This document shows positions 1 through 9,254 of a stretch of 64,000 nt of DNA, one piece after another. The position numbers and the translations under genes were made by a program. Source of the stretch: Amycolatopsis benzoatilytica AK 16/65. Lineage in GTDB: Bacteria; Actinomycetota; Actinomycetes; Mycobacteriales; Pseudonocardiaceae. The notes under the pieces are model-generated. The model made no database searches. It was not told the origin of the DNA and was given only the letters and a program-made list of their open reading frames with translations. Numbering within the stretch: the first letter of the stretch is position 1; each line of letters begins with the position of its first letter. The stretch spans positions 5,296,367-5,360,366 of the forward strand of contig NZ_KB912942.1 of assembly GCF_000383915.1 (NCBI RefSeq), given 5' to 3'.

Positions 1-219
1 ATTCCCGGGCACCTGATGTCCCGGATGGCCGCCTTCGACGACTTCGGCTCCTACGCGGGCATCCCGATCGGCGAACTGCTCGCCGGTCCGCTGGCCGCCG
101 CGTTCACGCCGCAGTCGGTGGTGCTGGCCGGCGGGATCGTGCTCGCGATCGCCGCGCTTTCGCCGCTGCGCTCCGCCGAGGTCCGCGCGCTGCGGCATCC
201 CCCGGCGCCCGTCCCCTGA
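1..219 (+). CDS. MFS transporter, C-terminal fragment (5' end outside window)
   Basis: The reading frame is open from the first base, so this is the 3' end of a longer gene. The visible ~72 residues resemble the end of a major facilitator (MFS_3, macrolide-efflux-like) protein: the segment IPGHLMSRMAAFDDFGSYAG resembles the loop before the eleventh helix of such exporters, followed by two hydrophobic segments and a short charged tail. Substrate cannot be judged from this piece. It converges on the S53 peptidase gene, with a strong hairpin between them. Confidence 0.7.
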   Translation: MPGHLMSRMAAFDDFGSYAGIPIGELLAGPLAAAFTPQSVVLAGGIVLAIAALSPLRSAEVRALRHPPAPVP

Positions 220-226
220 CGGCGAA

Positions 227-255
227 GGGCCTGCCAGGGAAACCCTGGCAGGCCC
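227..255. terminator. bidirectional terminator hairpin
   Basis: Perfect 13-bp inverted repeat GGGCCTGCCAGGG / CCCTGGCAGGCCC with an AAA loop, 8 bases after the MFS stop codon and 19 bases from the stop of the convergent peptidase gene. There is no U-tract, as is usual for actinomycete terminators. Confidence 0.8.
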
Positions 256-273
256 TCGGTCAGCGACCGCCGG

Positions 274-2253
274 TCAGACCAGCAGCAGGAACGCGACGCC
301 GTTGGGCGAGCCGAGGCCCGTCACGTCGTCGTAGCCCTTGGTGGTGTGGATCGTCAGGTTCGGGTAGTCGAGCACCCGGGCGGAGGTCTTGAGCCCAGCC
401 TTGTCGTCGACCCCGTTCGCGAAGTCCACGCGCTGGACCGCACCGTCCACGTGCTGCACGTCGTAGATCGCCGACGTGTGCGACGTCAGCTGGTACAGCA
501 CCGGGTTGATGAACCCGTGGTGGAAGTGGTCGAGGCTGTCGGCGACCGCCATCACGCCGGCGAACACCGGCGAGGCGAGGCTGGTGCCGCCGATCCGGTA
601 CTGGTCGTAGTAGACGCCGTCCGGGAAGGTCTGCGTCTGGCCCACCAGGAACCCGGTGTTCGGGTCGGCGATCGCGGAGATGTCCGGGACCACGCGGCCC
701 TTCGCACCACCGGTCTGGTTCTTCGTGGACAGTGCGTCCGGCACGACTCCCTTCTGGTAGAAGGGCTGGCCGAACAGCCGGCTCGTGCCGCCGCCCGCGC
801 CGCCGAAGAACGCGCCCGGGAATGCCGGCGAGTAGGTGCCGTTGGCGAGCGTCGACTTGCCGGTCTCCCAGCCGGTCTCGAAGATCCGCTTGCCGTCCTT
901 GCCGACCGCCAGCGAGGTTCCGCCGACCGCGGTCACCCACGGCGCCGAGGCGGAGAAGTCGGGCGACGGCGTGCCAAGCCGCGCGACCTCGTCGCCGTTG
1001 TCGCCGGAGGAGAAGTACACGCCGATGCCCTCGAGCACCGCCTGCAGCGAGATCTGGTTGAACACCTTGACCTCGGCGGCCGGGATGTCCTCGCCGGTGT
1101 CGCCGTAGGAGTTGGAGATGATGTCGGCCTTGTGGCCCGCGACGACGTAGTTCAGCGCGGTGTCCAGCGACAGGTCTTCGCAGTCCTGCCCGCCGACGTA
1201 CAGGATGTTCGCACCCGGCGCGAGACCGTGCGCGGCCTCGACGTCGAGCGTTTCCTCGCCGTACCAGCCGGACGCGTCACACTGGTCCGGCGGCTCGAGC
1301 ACCGGGTTCGGCGGGAAGATGTGCTGTTTGAACTGCCCCTTGGTGAGCGGGTGCGCCGGGTCGTTGCGCTTGGCGTACTCCGCCGCGTCGGCGTAGATGG
1401 TCGGCGACGCGAAGGCGTCGACGATGGCGATCGTGGTGCCGTGCCCGTCCGCGCCGAACTTCGCGACCTGGTCGAGGCCGTACGCCGAACGCAGCTGCGC
1501 GGGCGTGTAACCGCACGGCGCATACGGCAGCTGCTTGCCGTTGTAGGCCGGGTCGGTCGTGTCGGTCTTCTCGCCGTAATAAGCGCTGCACGGCCCGGAG
1601 TTGCGGAACCCGTTGCTGGGCGGCGCGGTCGTCGGACTGCTCTTCGCCTCGGCCTGCTTGGCCGAAGACGGGTCCGCGCCGTCAGTGTGGTTCGGCTTGA
1701 ACAGGTTGGTCGCCTGGTCGACGCCGACCACGCCGAGAACGTCGTTCGCCAGCGAGGCGGGGACCGACAGGTCCTTGTCCGCCGCGCGCAGCGTCTGGCC
1801 CTTCACCTGGTACTTGCCCAAGGTGACAGCGAACGCGCGCTGCACCTGGTCCGCGGTGCCGGTCGCCTCGACGTACGCCTTGTTCGACGGCACCTCGCCG
1901 ATGCCGAAACCGCTTGCCGACAGCCAGTTCTTGACCGCCGACACCGTCTGGTCGGTGGCCGCGAACTGATCGCGCACCTGGTCCGGCGACAGATAGTGCC
2001 GGTAGTTCCCGCTCTTCGGGTCCGAAACGGACTGCGCGGCCGCCTCGGCGGCGGCCTGGTCCTTGAGGTTCAGGTAAACCCGAAAGTCCATAGTGGACGA
2101 CGCAGCCGTGTCGGCGACCTTCGTCTGCGGGTTGGCCCAAGCCGGGTGCGACTGCGGGATGTCCGCTCGCCCCTGGGCCGACGCTACGGCAGGCGAGGCG
2201 GCTAAGCCGCCCACCACCGCCAGCGAGAGAAACATGGTGACGCTTCTACGCAC
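274..2253 (-). CDS. secreted S53 family peptidase (sedolisin/kumamolisin type) with pro-domain
   Basis: Secreted serine-carboxyl endopeptidase of 659 residues. I chose the GTG at 2253 because GAGGGA lies just upstream and a signal peptide follows (residues ~1-28, ending ASA-QG); the frame stays open to 2436 without a better start. Residues ~45-180 form the pro-kumamolisin activation domain. The S53 catalytic set is visible: Glu333 and Asp337 in GEETLDVEAAHG, and Ser558 in GGTSLASP; the oxyanion-side motif SSGDNGD and a C-terminal calcium-site-like GYDDVTGLGSPNG are also present. Such enzymes are secreted as zymogens and mature autocatalytically at acidic pH (family knowledge). The gene is monocistronic and divergent from the SARP regulator across an ~830-bp gap. 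Confidence 0.93.
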   Translation of the reverse strand: MRRSVTMFLSLAVVGGLAASPAVASAQGRADIPQSHPAWANPQTKVADTAASSTMDFRVYLNLKDQAAAEAAAQSVSDPKSGNYRHYLSPDQVRDQFAATDQTVSAVKNWLSASGFGIGEVPSNKAYVEATGTADQVQRAFAVTLGKYQVKGQTLRAADKDLSVPASLANDVLGVVGVDQATNLFKPNHTDGADPSSAKQAEAKSSPTTAPPSNGFRNSGPCSAYYGEKTDTTDPAYNGKQLPYAPCGYTPAQLRSAYGLDQVAKFGADGHGTTIAIVDAFASPTIYADAAEYAKRNDPAHPLTKGQFKQHIFPPNPVLEPPDQCDASGWYGEETLDVEAAHGLAPGANILYVGGQDCEDLSLDTALNYVVAGHKADIISNSYGDTGEDIPAAEVKVFNQISLQAVLEGIGVYFSSGDNGDEVARLGTPSPDFSASAPWVTAVGGTSLAVGKDGKRIFETGWETGKSTLANGTYSPAFPGAFFGGAGGGTSRLFGQPFYQKGVVPDALSTKNQTGGAKGRVVPDISAIADPNTGFLVGQTQTFPDGVYYDQYRIGGTSLASPVFAGVMAVADSLDHFHHGFINPVLYQLTSHTSAIYDVQHVDGAVQRVDFANGVDDKAGLKTSARVLDYPNLTIHTTKGYDDVTGLGSPNGVAFLLLV

Positions 2254-3080
2254 AGCAACTCCCTCGTGTTTCGCGACCTCCACGACGCGACGCGCGATCG
2301 AGACTAGGACTGGGCAGCAGGACGGGGGAAGCGTCCCATTGTCCGGTGCGGAACCGTTATCTGGTTCACCCGAGAGGCGCTCGGGAACGATGGGGACAAA
2401 GTCTGGTTCGTCCATATTGGATTGGACTGATTGCACGGTTTTATCCTCTTTGTACTATATGGGTGGTTTGCCGGAGAACGCGGTAAGGCCCGCAGGGGTA
2501 GCTACGAAGGTCGGGGGTTGTTGATCAGGCGGGGGATGTTCCGTGGGCAGGGCAGGGTTTGCGCGTTGTTTTCGCCTCGGCCGATGAGGACGACAACGGA
2601 TATGCGGCGCAGGGCGAACAACGGTGCGCGGCCGTCCCCGCAAGACCGGCCTGCCCACGGCTGCCAGGCCTCCGTCGGCGCGACACAGCCGCCGAAGGCG
2701 CATCGGCACCACCGCGGCACGCGGCGGGCAGGGCCTCCTCGTTCGCGCCCTTCATCCGACCACCGCTATCCCTCGCGACCGGCCCAGCCCGCGATCGCCA
2801 CCCTCACAACCGCCCCACCCTCGCAACTGCCTCAACCCCGAGCGTCCGCGACCGCCTCCCGTTGGACACGGCGCCCGCTCAGCCCAAGACCGGCCCCGCG
2901 CAGCCGCCCCGTCGAAAAGGCCAAGCCGAACAGTGCGACCAGCGCTCCCATTCCCGTCCCACCTGAAAACGTTTCACAACGCCCTCTGCGAACAGACAGT
3001 GACAACCCCGGAAAGAAATAACGCCGTACGGAGGATTCCGCCCCAAGTGGATCTAGCAAACTGGCACAAACGCTCCTAGC
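2254..3080. other. ~830-bp intergenic region between divergent peptidase and SARP genes
   Basis: Several overlapping ORFs run through this stretch on both strands, but their translations are Pro/Arg-rich, low-complexity and lack recognisable domains or good ribosome-binding sites, so I do not call a gene. It begins with a comparatively A+T-rich island (about 2400-2470) holding a candidate promoter. The rest shows nothing else I can name. Confidence 0.5.
2431..2458 (+). promoter_or_regulatory. candidate sigma70-type promoter
   Basis: TTGCAC, a 16-bp spacer and TACTAT lie in an A+T-rich island of otherwise very G+C-rich DNA. It points toward the SARP gene 620 bases downstream, so either a long leader or an unrecognised transcript would follow. 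Judged by eye only. Confidence 0.3.
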
Positions 3081-6002
3081 ATGCCGACCTATGGGGACCT
3101 TGCCGCCAAGGCGGGTAAATTGATTTCGCTGACCTTCCGCATCCTGGGGCCGCTGGAGGTCGCAGCCGAAGGGCAGGCCGTGCCGCTGGGCGGGCCGAAG
3201 CCTCGGCTGCTGCTGGCCGCGCTCGCGCTGCAGCCCAACACTGTCGTGTCCACCGAATCGCTGGTCGAAACGCTCTGGCCGGCCACCGCGCCGCGCTCCG
3301 CGGCGGCCAACATCCGGACTTACATCCACTCTCTGCGCCGCCGGCTCGGCGAGATCCACCCGGACCTCGCCGACCGGATCACCAGCCGGGCGTCCGGCTA
3401 CCTGCTCACCGTCCGGCCGGAAGAGCTCGACCATCTCGCTTTCGCCCGGCTCGCCGCGGAAGCGTGGCGAATGCTCGAGGAAGGCAATCCGGAAGCCGCG
3501 CTCCCCCTCCTCGACGAGGCGCACGCGCATTGGCGCGGCGAAGTCCTCGAAGGACTCCCGCACGACCCGAGCTGGGGACCGGCGGTGGCACGGCTCGACG
3601 AGTTGCGGCTTTCTGTCCGGGAGCAACGCTTGCGCGCCCGGCTCGCCCTCGGCCGGCACAGCGAAGTGATCGCCGAGCTGCGTGCGCTCGTCACCGAACA
3701 TCCGTTGCGCGAAGAACTGTGGCACCATCTGATCACCGCTCTGCGGGACGCGGGCCGAAGCAGCGAAGCAGCAGAAGCGTACGAACAAGTGGAACGCATT
3801 CTCGCCGACGAACTCTCCGCCCGTCCGGGTGCCGCGCTGCGCGAACTCCGGGCGACTCTGGAATTGCCTCGCGCCGAGTTGCCGCCGGTGTGCCAGCTGC
3901 CGCTCGATCTTCCGGATTTCACCGGCCGCGCCGAGGTGATCAGCAGTCTCGTCGCGAAGCTGCACCGGCACGCCGAGACCGGGCGGCCGACCGTCGCGGT
4001 CCTTTCCGGGCCGCCGGGGATCGGGAAGTCGTCGATCGCGGTCCGGGTCGCGCACGCGGTGCGCGAGCTGTTCCCGGACGGGCAATTGCATGTCGACCTG
4101 GCCGGCACCTCATCCTCGCCGCGTTCTCCGATGAGCGTCCTGGCCGAGCTGCTCCGCGCGCTCGGCATCCCCGATTCCGGGCTCCCGCGCGACCTGGCCG
4201 AACGTGCCGCGCTGCTCCGGTCCCAGCTGACCGGCCGCCGGATGTGCGTCGTCCTGGACGACGCGGGCAGCGCCGCGCAGGTCCGGCCGCTGCTGCCGGG
4301 CGCGGGCACCTGCGCGGTGCTGATCACGAGCCGGATCCGGCTCCCCGGCCTCGCCGGGGCGCTGCCGGTGGACGTCGACCTGCTGCCGGGGCCTGAAGCC
4401 GCGCGGCTGCTCGAAGGGATCGTCGGCCACGACCGGGTCGCGGCCGAGCCCGAGGACGCGGCGGCGATTCTCCGCCAGTGCGGCCATCTTCCGCTGGCGA
4501 TCCGGGTCGCGGGCGCGAAGCTGACGCATCGGCCGAGCTGGTCGCTGCGGATCCTCGCCGACCGGCTCCACGACGAGCACCGCCGGCTCGACGAGTTGCG
4601 GGTCGGCGACCTGGCCGTCCGGGCGAGCGTGACGTTGAGCTACGACCTGCTGCCGATGTCGGCCGCCGCGGCGTTCCGGCGCCTCGGCGTGCTCGGGCCG
4701 GTGCAGTTCCCGGCGTGGACGGTCGCGGCGGTGCTGGGCCGTCCGACCGCCGACGACGTCCTCGACGTGCTCGTGGACGCGCACCTGGTCGAGCTGGTCA
4801 CCACCGACGTGGCCGGCCAGCCCCGTTACCGGCTGCACGACCTGCTCCGGGTGTACGCGGCCGAGCTGGCCGATCCGGAGGAAACCAGAGCCGCGGTCCA
4901 CCGGGTCCTGGAGGGCTACCTCGCCCTCGTGATCGAAGCCGACGACCGGATGCCCATCCACTTCTTCGGCCAGTACCGCGACCAGCCCGCGCCGGCGCTG
5001 CCGCCGGAAGCGGACCGGCTCCTGGCCGACCCGGCGGCCTGGTTCGCCGCCGAACGGGCCACCTGCGTCGCCGCCGTCGCGCTGGCCGCCGAACTCGGCT
5101 TCGATGATCTGGCCTGGCGGCTCACCGCGGCCCTCACGCCGTACTTCGACCTGCGCGGGCACCAGGACGACTGGCACGCCACGCACCTGATCGCCCTGGC
5201 GGCGGCCCGGCGCGCGGGCGCGACCCGCGGCGAGGCGATCGTGCAGCGCAACCTCGGCCAAGTCCTGCTCTACCAGGACAACGACGCCGACGCGCTGCTC
5301 GCTTTCCAAGCCTCGCTGGAGCTGTACCGCAGCATCGGCGACCCGCAGGGACTCGGCGAGGCGCACGCGGGCATCGGCACCGTGCTGCGGCTGCAAGGCC
5401 AGTCCGAGCGGGCGCTGGAACCCAGTCACGAGGCGCTGCGATTGTTCGGCGAAGCAGGCGACCCGCACGGCGAAGCGGTGATCCGGATCGCGATCGGCTC
5501 GATCTGGGTCGCGCGCAAGTGTTACGCGACCGCGCGGCGCTGGTTCACCGACGCGCTCGAACAGTCCTGCGAGATCGGCGACCGGCACCGCGAAGCCCAT
5601 GCGCTGAAACGGCTCGGGCTGCTGTACCAGCGCGAAGGCAACCTCGCCGAAGCTCGCGAGCACGTCACCCGCGCCATCGCCGTGTTCACCGACCTCGGCG
5701 ACGACCATTGCGTCGGATACGCGAACCAGAATCTCGGCGAACTGTGCCTCTACAGCGGCGACCTCGCGCACGCGCAGCTGCTGCTGGTGAACTCGCTGAG
5801 CGTGCACCGGCGCAACGGTGACCGCCGCTCGGAGGCGGAGGTGTCGCAGCTGCTCGGCGAACTCCACGCGGCGCTCAGCCAGCCGGAGCGGTCTCGCAGC
5901 TACACCGAACGCGCCAGTGCGATCCGCCGGGAACTGTCCGCCGACCTCCCGTTCCCCGACCCGCGTCGCGAAACCGGACCGCACCGGATCGTGTCCGCCT
6001 AA
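3081..6002 (+). CDS. SARP/AfsR-type transcriptional regulator with NB-ARC and TPR domains
   Basis: Large regulator of up to 973 residues. Order: OmpR-like winged helix (~15-110, starting SLTFRILGPLEV and including the typical LLAALALQPN and SLVETLW segments), bacterial transcriptional activation domain (~115-260), NB-ARC ATPase (~275-600, P-loop GPPGIGKSS near residue 310, switch VVLDDAGS), then TPR repeats (~700-940). This is the architecture of AfsR and pathway activators of antibiotic clusters (family knowledge). The ATG at 3081 has no clear Shine-Dalgarno; an in-frame TTG at 3120, preceded by AAGGCGG and immediately before the conserved domain, is an alternative start. No biosynthetic cluster adjoins it here, so its target is unknown; it may be a pleiotropic AfsR-like regulator. 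Confidence 0.92.
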   Translation: MPTYGDLAAKAGKLISLTFRILGPLEVAAEGQAVPLGGPKPRLLLAALALQPNTVVSTESLVETLWPATAPRSAAANIRTYIHSLRRRLGEIHPDLADRITSRASGYLLTVRPEELDHLAFARLAAEAWRMLEEGNPEAALPLLDEAHAHWRGEVLEGLPHDPSWGPAVARLDELRLSVREQRLRARLALGRHSEVIAELRALVTEHPLREELWHHLITALRDAGRSSEAAEAYEQVERILADELSARPGAALRELRATLELPRAELPPVCQLPLDLPDFTGRAEVISSLVAKLHRHAETGRPTVAVLSGPPGIGKSSIAVRVAHAVRELFPDGQLHVDLAGTSSSPRSPMSVLAELLRALGIPDSGLPRDLAERAALLRSQLTGRRMCVVLDDAGSAAQVRPLLPGAGTCAVLITSRIRLPGLAGALPVDVDLLPGPEAARLLEGIVGHDRVAAEPEDAAAILRQCGHLPLAIRVAGAKLTHRPSWSLRILADRLHDEHRRLDELRVGDLAVRASVTLSYDLLPMSAAAAFRRLGVLGPVQFPAWTVAAVLGRPTADDVLDVLVDAHLVELVTTDVAGQPRYRLHDLLRVYAAELADPEETRAAVHRVLEGYLALVIEADDRMPIHFFGQYRDQPAPALPPEADRLLADPAAWFAAERATCVAAVALAAELGFDDLAWRLTAALTPYFDLRGHQDDWHATHLIALAAARRAGATRGEAIVQRNLGQVLLYQDNDADALLAFQASLELYRSIGDPQGLGEAHAGIGTVLRLQGQSERALEPSHEALRLFGEAGDPHGEAVIRIAIGSIWVARKCYATARRWFTDALEQSCEIGDRHREAHALKRLGLLYQREGNLAEAREHVTRAIAVFTDLGDDHCVGYANQNLGELCLYSGDLAHAQLLLVNSLSVHRRNGDRRSEAEVSQLLGELHAALSQPERSRSYTERASAIRRELSADLPFPDPRRETGPHRIVSA

Positions 6003-6055
6003 CGTGCGGGCGCGCATTACGCGTCCGCACGCCGTCAGCGGGTCAGGATTCGCTG

Positions 6056-6844
6056 GTGAAGACCCGGAATGCCGCTGCTCACGCCCTCCTCGTCGGCATC
6101 CTTGTCGCTATGTCGATTTCGGCCCCGGTCGAGGCGCGGCCCAAACACGACCGGAGAGCACTGGAAAGACCCTTGACCTATCGGCTGTTCGCGACCCGCG
6201 AAGGACTCGTCGGCGGCACAACGGCGAGCGGGCACCAGATCGTCGAACGGGACCATTTCGTCGCGCTCCCTTCGCCGAAAACCCTGCCCCGCAAAGGAAA
6301 CTTCACCGTCCGGGTGTGCCGGACCGACGGCCGGCGCTGCGAGTACGCGCCGGTGTGGGACGTCGGCCCGTGGAACGAGCACGATGACTACTGGAACCCC
6401 GCCGGAGTGCGCGCCCAGTTCGGTTCGCTGCCGCAAGGCGTGCCGGAAGCCCAGGCGGCGTACGAAAACGGCTTCAACGGCGGGAAAGACGAACGCGGCC
6501 GCACGGTGCGCAACCCGGCCGGTCTCGACCTCGCCGACGGCACTTTCTGGGACGGCCTCGGCCTCACCGGCAGCAGTTACGTGGACGTCGCGTTCCTCTG
6601 GACCGGCACCGCGCCGGACACCGCTGTCGTGACCACCGCCGGAGCGCCGCTGGTCCTTCGCACCGGGACCGGCACCACCGCCCCGGAAGCCGGCTTCGCC
6701 GCCAATGGTGCGCAAGTGCCGGTCGAATGCACTGCGGAGGGCGAAGCGGTGGATGGCACGACCGCGTGGGACCGGATCGGGCCAGGTCATTACGTGTCCG
6801 AGGCGTATCTGCGGCGGAGCCGGGCGGCCGTGCCGGTGTGCTGA
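6056..6844 (+). CDS. secreted protein, actinobacterial cell-wall-associated type
   Basis: A 262-residue protein with a signal peptide (residues 1-27, AHALLVGILVAMSISAPVEA). The central part has the pattern DVGPWNEHDDYWN and later NPAGLDLADGTFWDGLGL, which I associate with uncharacterised secreted actinobacterial proteins. The C-terminal ~55 residues, with Cys residues and a GHYVSEAYL ending, look like a small SH3-like cell-wall-binding domain. GTG start at 6056, with AGGA eight bases upstream. No catalytic motif is visible; function unknown. It follows the SARP gene by 53 bases on the same strand and may be cotranscribed. Confidence 0.75.
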   Translation: MKTRNAAAHALLVGILVAMSISAPVEARPKHDRRALERPLTYRLFATREGLVGGTTASGHQIVERDHFVALPSPKTLPRKGNFTVRVCRTDGRRCEYAPVWDVGPWNEHDDYWNPAGVRAQFGSLPQGVPEAQAAYENGFNGGKDERGRTVRNPAGLDLADGTFWDGLGLTGSSYVDVAFLWTGTAPDTAVVTTAGAPLVLRTGTGTTAPEAGFAANGAQVPVECTAEGEAVDGTTAWDRIGPGHYVSEAYLRRSRAAVPVC

Positions 6845-6987
6845 CCCGGCGGCCGGGAAGCGGAGCGCGGACTACGCCATCCAGCGGTTGAACTCACTTG
6901 AGTAACCGTTTGCACACTAACGGTTGACCCCGGACAGCAGTACCCCTACCTTCGCCTCCAGGTCGAGTTGCCGGGGAACGGTGGGGG

Positions 6988-8001
6988 ATGCGAGGGCGGA
7001 CGAAGACGCTCGTTCTGGGGGGCGCGCTGCTGGCGAGCGCGACGATAGTCATCGGCAGTTGCACACCGGCATTGCACAGTTCCGCGCCTCAACCGACCAC
7101 CATCGCGTTCGTGCCCAAGGTCGCCGGCATCCCGTACTTCGACGCGATGAACGCCGGCGGCGTGCTGGCCGCCAGCCGGCTCGGCGCGAAGTGGATCACC
7201 CGTGCCCCGGCGACGGTCGACCCTGCCGCGCAAACGGCGATCGTGAAGCAGCTGACCGCCGAGCACGTCGACGTGATCGCGGTGGCTCCCAACGACCCGG
7301 TCGCGCTCGCCCCGGCGATCGCCGACGCGCGGGCGCAGGGCGTCCACGTGCTCACCACGGACACCGACGCGGCCGGTTCACGGCGCGAGGTCTTCGTCAA
7401 CCAGACGACCGCCCCCCGCCTCGGCGCGGCGCTGATCGACTCGCTGATGCGGAAGACCGGCGGTTCCGGCGAGTACGCGATCGTCTCCTGCGGGGCCGCC
7501 GCGGAGAACCTCAACTCGTGGATCGCAGCCGAGAAAAGCTATGCGGCGCAGAAGTATCCGCGCGCGAAGCTGGTCGACACGGTATATGCCGGGGAAGACA
7601 CCACGAAAGCCACTGCGCTCGCGAAGGAGCTTCTGTCCGAGCATCCGCGGCTCACCGGGATGATCGGCCAGTGCACGACAGCCACGCCGGGCGTCGCGCA
7701 GGCCGTGCGCGATCAGCAGAAGATCGGCCGGGTGTTCACCGTCGGCACCGGCACGCCGCAGACGATGAAGCCGTACCTGACCGACGGTTCCTGCTCGATG
7801 ACCGTGCTGTGGAACGTCGAATCCCTCGGCTATCTCACCGCCTGGACCGCCGAGCAGCTCGCGACCGGCACCGCGCTCAAGCCCGCCAACAACGTCAGCC
7901 CCGAGCTTCCCGCGGTGCGCTACGACGCGGCGACGCGGACGGTCCTGCTCGGCGATCCCTTGCTGATCACACCGGACAACGTCGACCAGTTCAAGTACTG
8001 A
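6988..8001 (+). CDS. sugar ABC transporter substrate-binding lipoprotein (RhaS/LsrB type), orphan
   Basis: 337-residue periplasmic-binding-protein type 1 fold. It begins with a lipoprotein signal (VLGGALLASATIVIGSC, lipid-attached Cys near residue 25), then FVPKVAGIPYFDAMNAGG and VDVIAVAPNDP, the motifs of rhamnose/autoinducer-2 binding proteins. GGTGGGGG lies directly before the ATG. The usual partners (ATPase, two permeases, kinase) are not next to it, so it is an orphan receptor that must work with a transporter elsewhere or serve as a sensor. The bound sugar cannot be told from the sequence. Confidence 0.88.
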   Translation: MRGRTKTLVLGGALLASATIVIGSCTPALHSSAPQPTTIAFVPKVAGIPYFDAMNAGGVLAASRLGAKWITRAPATVDPAAQTAIVKQLTAEHVDVIAVAPNDPVALAPAIADARAQGVHVLTTDTDAAGSRREVFVNQTTAPRLGAALIDSLMRKTGGSGEYAIVSCGAAAENLNSWIAAEKSYAAQKYPRAKLVDTVYAGEDTTKATALAKELLSEHPRLTGMIGQCTTATPGVAQAVRDQQKIGRVFTVGTGTPQTMKPYLTDGSCSMTVLWNVESLGYLTAWTAEQLATGTALKPANNVSPELPAVRYDAATRTVLLGDPLLITPDNVDQFKY

Positions 8002-8031
8002 CGCACGTCCACCGGGACCGGCAGCGTGCGT
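8001..8031. terminator. candidate hairpin between convergent genes
   Basis: ACGCACG at 8001-8007 pairs with CGTGCGT at 8025-8031, starting at the last base of the binding-protein stop codon. There is no U-run. Confidence 0.4.
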
Positions 8032-8082
8032 GGGCGGCACGCCTGGCTCGGCGTCGGCGGCACGATGCGGAACGCTCGCAGG

Positions 8083-9213
8083 TCAACGTCCCGGCCGGGT
8101 CAGCCCGTCGTCTCCCGCCCCGCGTGAAAGCACCACCCGGTCGGTGTTCGCGAGCGCGTCCTTTCCGCGCGGCGTCGGCGGGGCCGTGGTCAAGTCGCGC
8201 AACCGGATCGGCGGTCCGAGATCGATCAGCGTCGGCACGTACTCCGCTTTCCGGACCGTCCAGTTCCCGTCCGTGCGCGCGAAGGTGAACCGGGCCGCGA
8301 CGCCTTCTTCGGTCGAGCCGCGCGGCTCGTCGTGCCGGGCGATCTCGTTGCCCAGCCCGAACGCGACCCACTTCCCGTCGATCTTCTGGAACGGCTGCAC
8401 CACATGCGCGTGATGGCCGATGATCAGGTCGAGGTCCGGCGACGCCATCAGCTTTTTCGCCAGCTTCTCCTGATCCGCGGTGACGTCGTGCTGGTACTCG
8501 ACGCCCCAGTGCAGGCTCGCGATCACCACTTCGGCACCGGCCGCTTTCGCCGCCTTGGCCGCGGCAAGGATCTCGTCGCCGTCGATTTCGTTGGCCAGCC
8601 ACGGTTTCCCGGCTGGCCGCTTGATCCCGTTGAAACCGAACGCATACGACAGCTGCGCGACTTTCACCCCGTGCACGTCCAGGATCAGCGGCTTCCCTGC
8701 TTCCTCGGCCGAACGCGCGGAGCCGGTGTGCTTCAAGCCGGTCTGGTCGAGCTTGTCCAGCGTCCGCGTGACGCCCGCCGCGCCCTGGTCGAGCGTGTGG
8801 TTCGACGCCGTCGAGCAGGTGTCGTACCCGGTGTCCTTCAGCGCATCCGCGATTTCCGGCGGTGCGCTGAACGACGGATACCCGCTATAGGGACCGCCTT
8901 CCGGCGCGAGCGGCGTTTCGAGATGGCAGATGCCGAGGTCGGCACCGGACACGAGCGGCTTCACCCCGGCGAGCAGCTGGCGGTAGTCGATGCGGCCGCC
9001 GCCGTCCGTCTCGGCCTGATCGGTGAGGCGCGGGTGGATGAGCACGTCGCCGGTCGCCACGACGGTGAAGGAGTCCTGCGACGCGGCGGCCGACGGCACC
9101 GGTCCGCCCGATGCCGGTGCGGACGCGGCAGGCGCGGGGGCAGGGTCACCGCCACACGCCGCCAGCAGCAGCGCGACCCCGGCGAGGGCGGCGGCGCGGC
9201 GTACGTTCGTCAT
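8083..9213 (-). CDS. CapA-family lipoprotein (metallophosphatase fold)
   Basis: 376 residues. Three consecutive ATG codons occur at 9211-9219; I chose the last because AAAGGGG then sits six bases upstream. A lipobox (LLLAAC) follows. The core carries CapA/poly-gamma-glutamate synthesis family motifs: VATGDVLIHPRL (first metal-site Asp), LGICHLETPL, ASNHTLDQG (Asn-His), VIASLHWGVEYQ and IGHHAHVVQPF (distal His residues). These correspond to a calcineurin-like dimetal site. Members act outside the membrane on surface polymers or phosphoesters, but their exact substrates are mostly unproven. It lies 42 bases downstream of dinB on the same strand and may be read through from it. Confidence 0.9.
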   Translation of the reverse strand: MTNVRRAAALAGVALLLAACGGDPAPAPAASAPASGGPVPSAAASQDSFTVVATGDVLIHPRLTDQAETDGGGRIDYRQLLAGVKPLVSGADLGICHLETPLAPEGGPYSGYPSFSAPPEIADALKDTGYDTCSTASNHTLDQGAAGVTRTLDKLDQTGLKHTGSARSAEEAGKPLILDVHGVKVAQLSYAFGFNGIKRPAGKPWLANEIDGDEILAAAKAAKAAGAEVVIASLHWGVEYQHDVTADQEKLAKKLMASPDLDLIIGHHAHVVQPFQKIDGKWVAFGLGNEIARHDEPRGSTEEGVAARFTFARTDGNWTVRKAEYVPTLIDLGPPIRLRDLTTAPPTPRGKDALANTDRVVLSRGAGDDGLTRPGR

Positions 9214-9254
9214 CATCATCCCCTTTGCCCGGCTGCCCGGCCCATCCTGCCGCA

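Noticed and set aside
2431..3021. 196-codon plus-strand frame in the peptidase-SARP intergenic region
   Set aside because: Low-complexity Arg/Pro/Ser translation, no domain, no Shine-Dalgarno.
4110..6017. 635-codon minus-strand frame opposite the SARP gene
   Set aside because: Antisense shadow of the NB-ARC/TPR coding region, no recognisable domain.
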